NCBI RefSeq assembly: GCF_902859705.1
Contig: NZ_CADIJO010000007.1
Span: 62,001 to 126,000, forward strand
Direction of reading: 5' to 3'
Origin: Achromobacter deleyi
Lineage (GTDB): Bacteria > Pseudomonadota > Gammaproteobacteria > Burkholderiales > Burkholderiaceae_B
Length of the DNA stretch: 64,000 nt
In this document: piece by piece, positions 57,424-64,000 of the stretch
How the letters are laid out: every line of letters begins with the position of its first letter
How positions within the stretch are numbered: position 1 is the stretch's first letter
Notes under the pieces: generated by a model
Database searches by the model: none
Seen by the model: the letters and a program-made list of their open reading frames with translations, nothing else
What the model was told of the DNA's origin: nothing
Program-made: the position numbers and the translations under genes

Positions 57424-59545
57424 GGGATGGCTCCGAAGCGGCGGGGGCGTTGAAATAGGCGGCCTGGTCCTGGACCCGGCGATGGATATCGGCAAAGGCG
57501 GCCATGGCTTTTTGCACGGCCTGGCGCGAGGCCGGGGCCTCGTCCAGGCGGCGTGCCAGCTGGCGGGCGGCGTGCCGCGCATACAGCGTGCGGCGCGAGA
57601 GGGGCCTGGCGGAGCCCGCCAGCCGGTCAAGGCCCTGCTGCGCCGCGCGCTGCGCGGCCGGCGGCAGCGTGCGGCTGGCGAGCAGGCGCTGGATACGCAA
57701 GACCTCGCGTCCGACATGGATCGCCGCCAGGCCCGGCGCCAGGGCATCTGCCTGCGCGGCCTGGCCTTTGAGGTGGGCGCCCAGTTGCGCCAGACGATGC
57801 TGCTGGCGTTGCTGCCAACCGGCCGGGTCGACCCGCTTGCCGCGCAGCAACGCCAGCGCGTCGTCGCGCAGGGCACGTTGCAGCCGGGCGACGTCCTGGC
57901 GGGGATTGCGCGGCAGGATTACCTGGAAGGCCAGCAGGGCGAACGCGGTGGCGAGCACCCAGGCGACCGCGTTGTTGGCGAAGTCGAGCGGCGCATAGTG
58001 CATGGGGTTGTCTGCCGCAGTCAGCGTATTGAAGGCCACCAGGTAGGCCAGACCGGTCAGCGCGTGGCGGGGCACGCTGGTGGCATAGATGCCTGGCAGC
58101 CAGAACAGCGCCAAGGCGATGACCAGCAGGGGAAAGCCGTCCACCTGCGGCAGCACGCCGAAGGCGCACAAGGCGGCGGCAGGCACGGCCAGCAGCGTGC
58201 CTTTGAGGAACTGGCGGGCCCCCGCGGGCGGATTGGGGGCGGTGGCCAGCAGCGCGCAATACGGGCCCAGCACCAGCAGCATCATGTCGCCGTGGTCCCA
58301 GCCGGTCCAGAGCCAGAACAGGCCGGCCAGCACGATGGCCGTCATCGAGCGCAGGCCATTCTGCAGCGCGCCGGCGTAGTCGCGGTGAAAGCGCACTGGC
58401 GCACCGCCCGCCGCAGGCCGTGGCTGTGCCAGCGCGGCCAGGCCGTCGAGCGCGACCTGATAGGCGTGCAGCTGTTCGCGCAGCCGGTCGGCAGCGATGA
58501 GCACGGCCGCCTCGTCGTGGGCATTGGCCAGGCGCAGCGGCGCCAGCGTTTCGGCCAGGCGCTGGTCGGCGTCGCGCAGGGTTCGCGCGGCCAGCGCGGC
58601 GTCGTCATCGGCCACGGCACGGGCGGCGTCTTCCCAGGCCTTGCGCAGGGGCGCTTGCAGGGCGGCCAATGCACGGTGTTGCGCCGACGGCGCCTGGCCA
58701 CCCGGGACGGGAAGGGGCAGGACTGCCACGCCAACGTCGGCCAACGGCGCCACGCCACCCACCAGGGCGCTGAACAATGCAGCCATGCCGTTGCGGACCG
58801 CGGCAGCGCGCTGCGCCAGGTCTTCGGATTCAGCTTTGCCCGCGGCCAGCAGATCGTCCATGCCATAGATGTCGGCGAGCAGGTCCTGCCGCGTTTGCCG
58901 GGCATCAGCGGGGGCCGCGCCTTGTTGACGGGCGATCACGCCAGCCACCGCGGCGGCCAGGCGGGCATATTGCGCCTGCAGTGTGGCGCGCAGGCCGCGC
59001 CTGCTGGCCAGGCTGCTGACCAGACCCAGGCAGACGACGCCGATGACCACGGTCGAGCCGCGGCCCATCACGTGTTCAAAGGTGGCTTGGGGGTGGCCCA
59101 TGGCGCCATAAGTGGCCAGCCCGATGGTGTAGCCCGCCACCACCGCGCCGGACGCGCGGAAGTGGCGCAGCAGCGTCATGGCGGCGACGCACAGGCCCAG
59201 CCAGGCACCGAAGCCCAGGATGAACAGCAGGGGCATCTGGCCGGCAACCGCCATCAGGCACACGGCGGCCAGCATGCCTGCCAGCGTGCCGATGACGCGC
59301 CAGGCGCCCTTGCCGATGACGGCGCCTTGCACGGGGTGGATGACCAGCAGCACGGTGGAAGCGGCCGAGTAGGGCGTTTCCAGTTCCAGCAGGTAGGCCA
59401 CCCCCAGCGCCAGCGCGGCGGCGGCGATCGAGCGCGCGATATAGGCGCCGCGCGGAGTGGCGGGATCGAAGCGGGCCAGGGCCGTCAATACGCGGCGAGT
59501 CCAGGCGCGTGGCGGGTTCGCGGGCGGTGCCGCAGGGCAAGACAT
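57413..59545 (-). CDS. FUSC-family inner-membrane transporter (AaeB-like)
   Basis: This 710-residue protein has two blocks of membrane helices (for example AAALALGVAYLLELETPYSA, LFILGFGAWLGLCVAAMTLL and ALFWLPGIYATSVPRHALTG) separated by long soluble helical regions. The family exports hydroxylated aromatic acids or similar toxic compounds. It is the first gene of the pump operon and lies 126 bp after the LysR gene, which reads in the same direction. Confidence 0.92.
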   Translation of the reverse strand: MSCPAAPPANPPRAWTRRVLTALARFDPATPRGAYIARSIAAAALALGVAYLLELETPYSAASTVLLVIHPVQGAVIGKGAWRVIGTLAGMLAAVCLMAVAGQMPLLFILGFGAWLGLCVAAMTLLRHFRASGAVVAGYTIGLATYGAMGHPQATFEHVMGRGSTVVIGVVCLGLVSSLASRRGLRATLQAQYARLAAAVAGVIARQQGAAPADARQTRQDLLADIYGMDDLLAAGKAESEDLAQRAAAVRNGMAALFSALVGGVAPLADVGVAVLPLPVPGGQAPSAQHRALAALQAPLRKAWEDAARAVADDDAALAARTLRDADQRLAETLAPLRLANAHDEAAVLIAADRLREQLHAYQVALDGLAALAQPRPAAGGAPVRFHRDYAGALQNGLRSMTAIVLAGLFWLWTGWDHGDMMLLVLGPYCALLATAPNPPAGARQFLKGTLLAVPAAALCAFGVLPQVDGFPLLVIALALFWLPGIYATSVPRHALTGLAYLVAFNTLTAADNPMHYAPLDFANNAVAWVLATAFALLAFQVILPRNPRQDVARLQRALRDDALALLRGKRVDPAGWQQRQQHRLAQLGAHLKGQAAQADALAPGLAAIHVGREVLRIQRLLASRTLPPAAQRAAQQGLDRLAGSARPLSRRTLYARHAARQLARRLDEAPASRQAVQKAMAAFADIHRRVQDQAAYFNAPAASEPSRAE

Positions 59546-59671
59546 GTTCCGATCGCTCCTGAAAAGTGGCGATAGGAAAGTCTAGGAGTGGAGCGACGCG
59601 AGGAGAAGTCGAAAGCCTGCACGGCTGGCGTGCGCGGCGCGCACGTGCCGGCGGCGCAGGGCGGGGGCGTG

Positions 59672-60583
59672 TCAGGCGGGAGGGCGCGCGTCTTCGGTCA
59701 AGACGCGAATGGTCCGGCGCAGCCATTGATGGGCCGGCTCGTGCTGAAAACGCGGATGCCAGGCTTGGGTGATAAGTATCGGGTCCAGCGCCAGCGGCAG
59801 GTCGAACAGCCGCACCTTCATACCCATCTGCACGGCGGCGCGCGCCAGTTGCTCGGGCAGCGGCAGGATCAGGTCGGACCCATGCAACGCCAGCAGCGCC
59901 GCGCTGGGCGTGGGCACGATGAGCGTGACCTGGCGGTCCAGCCCCTGCGCGGCCAGCGCGGTGTCGATGGGGCCCTGCGTCTTGCCGCGGCGCGAAACGC
60001 CGATGTGACCCCAGCGCGCGATCCGGCGGGCGGTGATGCCGTCCTTGAAGAGCGGATGATCGTCGCAGGCGACGCCGACGACGCGGGTGGTGAACAGCGG
60101 CTGCACGCGGATCTCGTGGCCCAGCGGGCGCGCGGCGCTGATGAACAGGTCGACGCGGCCGCTGCGCAGCGCCTCATCGTCGATGTCGTCTTCTTCGGGG
60201 GTGAAGCACAGCGTGGCGCGCGGCATGTCGTTTTGCAGCGCATCGAGCAAGCGGCCGGCGTAGATGCCGATGAACAGGTCGTGGGCGCGCACGTTGAAGC
60301 GCGTGTCCAGCTGCTTCAGGTCGGCCTGTTCGCCCTTGGCAAGCACGCCGCTGGCCTGGCGGATGGCGTCCTGCAGCTGATCGCGCAGCTGAAGGGCGTG
60401 CGGCGTGGGCACCAGCGCGCGTCCGGACTGCACGAAGATCGGGTCGCCGGTGGTTTCGCGGATGCGGGCCAAGGTGCGGCTCATGGCCGGCGCGCTCAGG
60501 TTCATGCGGCGGGCGGCGCCCACCACGCTGCCTTCTTCCAGCAGGGCTTGCAGCGCGTACAGCAGATTCAGGTCGGGGCGCAT
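59672..60583 (-). CDS. LysR-family transcriptional regulator
   Basis: This is a 303-residue protein from ATG 60583. The DNA-binding domain (DLNLLYALQALLEEGSVVGA, then RRMNLSAPAMSRTLARIRE) is intact. The effector domain follows (LFIGIYAGRLLDALQNDMPR). Its position upstream of the pump operon suggests that it controls efflux in response to an aromatic compound, as AaeR does, although here it is not divergent. Confidence 0.9.
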   Translation of the reverse strand: MRPDLNLLYALQALLEEGSVVGAARRMNLSAPAMSRTLARIRETTGDPIFVQSGRALVPTPHALQLRDQLQDAIRQASGVLAKGEQADLKQLDTRFNVRAHDLFIGIYAGRLLDALQNDMPRATLCFTPEEDDIDDEALRSGRVDLFISAARPLGHEIRVQPLFTTRVVGVACDDHPLFKDGITARRIARWGHIGVSRRGKTQGPIDTALAAQGLDRQVTLIVPTPSAALLALHGSDLILPLPEQLARAAVQMGMKVRLFDLPLALDPILITQAWHPRFQHEPAHQWLRRTIRVLTEDARPPA

Positions 60584-60737
60584 GAGACGGTTTGGTGCGT
60601 GGCGGAACCGTTCAATTATGCAACGTCTGGCGGTTTCATCCGCGCCGGTTGGACGTGCGCGGCGCGCACGCCTGGCATGCGGCTGCGGTATCGTGGCAGG
60701 CCGCATCCGACTTTTTTTTCTGATAACGAGCGCCCGC

Positions 60738-61673
60738 ATGGTTCATCCTCTGTCGACCCCCGGCTATCGCAAGCTGCTTGACCTGCAGCGCCGCATTCAT
60801 GAATTCACGCTTCTTGCCTGCGCCGACGATGACGTGGACATCCGCGCCCCGGACCTGCCGCTGTGGAGCCGGGCGTACCAGTATCTGTCCATCGCGCCCT
60901 TGCTCGGCGGCCTGCAGGTGGAGTATTTCGGTGAACTGTGGGAAGAACCCTTTGCCTGGACGCTGGCCTGCCTGGCGGACCAGGAGGTCGCCGATGCGAT
61001 CGTGGCGCTGTCGTTCACCGGACCGGACGAAGGCGCCAACGGCACGCGCGAATGGGAGTTCACGCCGCTCGTCGATTCGGCTGTGCGCTTTCCCGTGCTG
61101 AAGTCGCTGGCCATCCGCCCCAGCGGTCAGGCCGACCATAATGTGGTGCTGATTCAGCGGGCCGGCACCATCATGGAAGAGTCGGGCGAGATCGCCCGGT
61201 TCGTCGCCAAGGCGCCCGCCCTGACCCAGCTGACCGTGCCCAATGCGCCGGATGCGTCTTTCTTTGACGTGCCGTTGCCGTACTTGCAGACCCTGGTGGT
61301 CGAAAGCGGGTTCGACACCCAGGCCTTCATCGAGAACCTGGCGTCATCGACCAATCTGACCGCCTTGCGGTCGCTGGATTTCACGGAATCGACCGAGCTG
61401 CACTCGACCTGGGCCGACGCGCGCGAAGCCGGCTGCATCACGCCGTTTTCGGCCTACGAACAGTTGCTCCGCAGCGAGACAGGCGAGCGGCTGCGGGCGC
61501 TGACCCTGCGCAATACCTGCCTGAGCCTGGAGCAGTTGCAGGCGCTGCAAGCGCTGCGGCCCAAGCTGGGGATGATGGTGGTGCAGTCGCCGCGCGGCGG
61601 CTATGTCAGCCACTTCCGCCAGGATGTCTTTCCTTGGCGCCACCTGGTGCAGCCCGACCCGGGCGTGCGGTAA
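60738..61673 (+). CDS. Hypothetical protein with leucine-rich repeat-like pattern
   Basis: This 311-residue protein (MVHPLSTPGYRKLLDLQRRI) shows repeated strand-type segments such as VLKSLAIRPSG, LTQLTVPNA, LQTLVVESG, LRSLDFTES and LRALTLRNTCLSLEQLQAL, spaced like leucine-rich repeats. No signal peptide is visible. A protein-binding role is inferred. It diverges from the LysR gene, with 154 bp between them. Confidence 0.7.
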   Translation: MVHPLSTPGYRKLLDLQRRIHEFTLLACADDDVDIRAPDLPLWSRAYQYLSIAPLLGGLQVEYFGELWEEPFAWTLACLADQEVADAIVALSFTGPDEGANGTREWEFTPLVDSAVRFPVLKSLAIRPSGQADHNVVLIQRAGTIMEESGEIARFVAKAPALTQLTVPNAPDASFFDVPLPYLQTLVVESGFDTQAFIENLASSTNLTALRSLDFTESTELHSTWADAREAGCITPFSAYEQLLRSETGERLRALTLRNTCLSLEQLQALQALRPKLGMMVVQSPRGGYVSHFRQDVFPWRHLVQPDPGVR

Positions 61674-61807
61674 GGCATCGAGCGAACGGCGCCCGGATGG
61701 CGCCGAGCCGTACAAGATTTGTCATGTATGGACGTAATGCCTGTTTGTTGCCATACTCGTCGATTGATATCACCCCTACATTGCGACATTTTTGCGCAAT
61801 ATGACCC

Positions 61808-63193
61808 ATGCATAACGACGAAATGTATGCATCCTGGCCGCTGAAGTTCGTGCGCGGCGCAGGCCCCCGCTACCGCCAGATCGCCGATTTCATCGCTGGC
61901 GCGGTGGCAGACAACCGCATGCAGCCCGGCGACCGCCTGCCCCCGCAGCGCGGCCTGGCGCAGCACCTGGGCGTGGACCTGACGACGGTGACGCGCGCGT
62001 ACGCCGAAGCCGGCCAGCGCGGCCTGATCGAACCGCGCGGCCCGCTGGGCACCTTCATCGCGCGGCCCACCGACGAACCCTTGTTGCAGATGCTGGACCT
62101 GGGCATGAACATGCCGCCGCTGCCGCTGGGGTGCGATCTGCAGGACCTGCTGCGGCGCGGCCTGGCCAAGGCGATGGAACGCCACGACGTCGGCGTGATG
62201 ATGACCTACCATCAGGCGGGCGGCGGGCCGGCCGAGCGCGAGGCGGGGGCCGAGTGGCTGGCGCAGTCGGTGGGCCGGGTGGACCCGGACCGGGTGCTGG
62301 TGTGCCCGGGCGCGCAGGCCGCGCTGGCCGCGGTGATGCTGGCCTACAGCCGGCCCGGCGACGGCATCGTGGCCGAGCCGCTGGTGTACCCCGGCCTGCT
62401 GACGGCGGCCCAGCAGTTCGGCCGCCGGATACTGGTGGCCGACACCGACGCAGACGGCATGACGCCCGCCGGCCTGGAACGCGCCTGCCGCGACGGCGGC
62501 CGCCTGGTCTACCTGAACCCCACGCTGCAGAATCCCACGGCGCACACCATGAGCGTGGCACGTCGCCGCGACCTGCTGCGGGCGGCCGCGGCCTGTGGCG
62601 TGCGCATCATCGAGGATGACCCGTATTCGCTGTTCCTGCAAGACGCGCCGCCCGCGCTGGCCAGCCTGGCGCCTGCGTCGGTGTTCTACATCGCCACGCT
62701 GGCCAAGACGCTGACGCCCGGGTTGCGCACGGCCTTTGTCTTGACGCCCGACCTGGACGGCCGCCGCAACGTGCTGGCCGCCATGCGGTCGTTCGCGGTG
62801 ATGGCCGCGCCGTTGATGGGCGTGCTGACCACGCAATGGATCGCCAGCGGCATGGCGCAGCAGATCCTGGACGGCGTGCGCGCGGAAGCCCACGCACGCC
62901 AGCGCCTGGCGCGCCAATTGCTGCCGGGGCCGTTTCCGTCCGCCGCGGCGGGCATCCATCTTTGGCAGACGCTGCCCGACCGCTGGACGGCGTCGGACCT
63001 GGAACGGGTGGCGCGCGACGAAGGCCTGAGCGTGACGTCATCCGAGGTGTTCCACCAGGGGCCGGGCGCGCCCAACGCCATCCGCATTTCGCTGGGCAGC
63101 ATTCCCGACCGCCAGGAACTGGGGCAGGCGCTGGAGCACCTGGCGGGCCTGGTGCGACGCCGGCCGCGCGGGCTGCGCGATGTCATCGTCTAG
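61808..63193 (+). CDS. MocR-type regulator (GntR HTH fused to aminotransferase)
   Basis: This is a 461-residue protein. N-terminal GntR winged helix (NRMQPGDRLPPQRGLAQHLG, then VDLTTVTRAYAEAGQRGLIE). From about residue 100 a fold-type I aminotransferase domain with the PLP-binding motif in YIATLAKTLTPGLRTAF. MocR proteins use the PLP domain as a sensor and often control amino-acid, GABA or vitamin B6 genes. The target is not evident here. The next gene is a DedA protein 10 bp downstream. Confidence 0.93.
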   Translation: MHNDEMYASWPLKFVRGAGPRYRQIADFIAGAVADNRMQPGDRLPPQRGLAQHLGVDLTTVTRAYAEAGQRGLIEPRGPLGTFIARPTDEPLLQMLDLGMNMPPLPLGCDLQDLLRRGLAKAMERHDVGVMMTYHQAGGGPAEREAGAEWLAQSVGRVDPDRVLVCPGAQAALAAVMLAYSRPGDGIVAEPLVYPGLLTAAQQFGRRILVADTDADGMTPAGLERACRDGGRLVYLNPTLQNPTAHTMSVARRRDLLRAAAACGVRIIEDDPYSLFLQDAPPALASLAPASVFYIATLAKTLTPGLRTAFVLTPDLDGRRNVLAAMRSFAVMAAPLMGVLTTQWIASGMAQQILDGVRAEAHARQRLARQLLPGPFPSAAAGIHLWQTLPDRWTASDLERVARDEGLSVTSSEVFHQGPGAPNAIRISLGSIPDRQELGQALEHLAGLVRRRPRGLRDVIV

Positions 63194-63203
63194 GTGACGC
63201 GCG

Positions 63204-63731
63204 ATGCTGTTCGAGACGTTCCATGCCTTGCAGGATTCGATGGTGGACTTCGCCAAGACCCACGCGAACTGGCTGGCGCCGATGGGCTTTGCCTTCGCCT
63301 TCCTGAAATCTCTGCCGCTGGTGGCGTTGGTGATCCCCGGCACGGCGCTGCTGCTGTCGATCGGCGCCATCCTGGGGCTGGGCGATGCCAACTTCGTGGC
63401 GGTATGGCTGGCGATCTCGGTGGGGGCAGCGTTGGGCGACTGGGTGCAGTTTGCGGCGGGCGTCTGGTTCGGCCCCAGCCTGATGCGCAGCAAGCCGCTG
63501 CGCAAGCGCCCCGAGCTGCTGCATCGCAGTACGCTGTTCATTCAGAAATGGGGCGTGCTGAGCATTGTGCTGTGCCGCTTTTTTGGGCCGCTGCGCGCCA
63601 CCGTGCCGATGATCGCCGGCATCTGCGGCATGCGGGCGGCGGCGTTTCAGGCAGCGAACTGGGCCTCGGCTTTCTTGTGGGCGGCGGCGCTGCTGCTGCC
63701 CGGCTGGTGGGGAACGCGTACGTTCCTGTAG
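63204..63731 (+). CDS. DedA/SNARE-associated membrane protein
   Basis: This 175-residue protein has the DedA core motifs: FAFLKSLPLVALVIPGTALL, GAALGDWVQFAAGVWFGPSL and the basic signature CRFFGPLRATVPMIAGICGM. These proteins are proposed lipid scramblases or transporters (undecaprenyl phosphate recycling) in the inner membrane. The G-x-x-x-RT/PAxAG-like motif is intact. It follows the MocR gene closely and may share its transcript. Confidence 0.88.
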   Translation: MLFETFHALQDSMVDFAKTHANWLAPMGFAFAFLKSLPLVALVIPGTALLLSIGAILGLGDANFVAVWLAISVGAALGDWVQFAAGVWFGPSLMRSKPLRKRPELLHRSTLFIQKWGVLSIVLCRFFGPLRATVPMIAGICGMRAAAFQAANWASAFLWAAALLLPGWWGTRTFL

Positions 63732-63799
63732 GCCGGGCGGCAAGCGGCGGCCGGCGCGCGGCACGCCGCGTGCCACGCGCTGCCGCGCTGGATGCTGGC

Positions 63800-64000
63800 C
63801 TAGAACTGATGTCGTATGCCTACCGACGTTTGCAGCGTATGCGATTCGCGGATGTCGACGCGGTTGACGTAGGCATACAGATTGGTGCGCTTGGACAGAT
63901 CGTACTGGTAGCCCAGCGCCCAGCCGGTGATGTCCGACCCCGTGGCGCGCTGCGCCGATGCCAGCACCGATGACGCCTTGCCCGTGGGCACGGTGACGCC
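63800..64000 (-). CDS. Gram-negative porin, 3' end
   Basis: The gene continues beyond the right edge. The visible C-terminus (TGWALGYQYDLSKRTNLYAY, then VNRVDIRESHTLQTSVGIRH, ending QF) is the typical last beta-strands of OmpC-type betaproteobacterial porins, including the terminal aromatic residue needed for outer-membrane assembly. It converges with the DedA gene. A GC-rich inverted repeat near 63760-63780 between them could stop transcription. Confidence 0.85.
   Translation of the reverse strand, partial: GVTVPTGKASSVLASAQRATGSDITGWALGYQYDLSKRTNLYAYVNRVDIRESHTLQTSVGIRHQF

Noticed and set aside
57395-59575. Plus-strand 726-residue frame over the FUSC transporter gene
   Set aside because: It is antisense to a clear membrane transporter gene and has no domain.
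1-64000. CRISPR arrays, insertion sequences, rRNA genes
   Set aside because: No regularly spaced repeats, no transposase gene and no rRNA sequence were seen on either strand.

Overview
The window is GC-rich bacterial chromosome carrying one complete prophage of about 42.4 kb. The flanking genes point to a betaproteobacterium of the Bordetella/Achromobacter group. They include a BvgS-like hybrid kinase, a MocR regulator, an AaeAB-type efflux operon and a porin. The genus is an inference and cannot be fixed from this sequence alone.

Left host arm (1-1294): the 3' end of a FAD-dependent oxidoreductase gene, an XRE-cupin regulator, and tRNA-Arg(TCT). The last 47 bp of the tRNA (1248-1294) are repeated exactly at 43669-43715. 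These two copies are the attachment sites of the prophage.

Prophage (1295-43668): a T7-like podovirus with the phiKMV type of gene order, in which the single-subunit RNA polymerase gene follows the replication genes. It also has a tyrosine integrase, so it is (or was) temperate. From left to right it contains: (a) a control region (about 1295-3546) with putative integrase arm sites, a phage-type promoter, two small leftward genes, a near-perfect LexA box lying between opposed promoters, and two strong rightward sigma70 promoters; (b) small early genes (3547-8728), including a T7 gp0.7-like protein kinase and a winged-helix protein; (c) replication and nucleotide genes (8729-18591): primase, helicase, DNA polymerase, SSB-like protein, exonuclease, HNH and endonuclease VII, a DnaQ-like exonuclease, dNMP kinase and DNA ligase; (d) RNA polymerase (18617-21082); (e) virion genes (21162-39030): portal, scaffold, capsid, tail tubes A and B, internal proteins, a 1658-residue ejection protein and the tail fibre; (f) packaging and lysis genes (39038-42549); (g) leftward integrase (42523-43587). 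Four copies of a conserved motif (ATTCAGTACCCA-N3-AGAC) sit at the left end, after the RNA polymerase gene, before the capsid gene and before the tail-fibre gene. They are the best candidates for promoters of the phage polymerase.

No CI-like repressor gene is visible. The LexA box overlaps a rightward promoter upstream of the early genes and also overlaps the start of a leftward gene pair. This suggests that the host SOS repressor may take part directly in the lysis-lysogeny decision of this T7-like phage.

Right host arm (43716-64000): a secreted protein; a RocR-RocS-RocA / BvgAS-like three-gene signalling operon (EAL phosphodiesterase response regulator, 1264-residue hybrid kinase, LuxR-type response regulator); small genes around it; two glycosyltransferases; an efflux operon (OMF lipoprotein, HlyD, DUF1656, FUSC) with a LysR regulator; a MocR regulator; a DedA protein; and the end of a porin gene. 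A 16-bp imperfect inverted repeat (ATTGGAA[C/G]TTTCT-type) occurs five times in spacers around the RocRSA operon and may be the operator of its response regulator.
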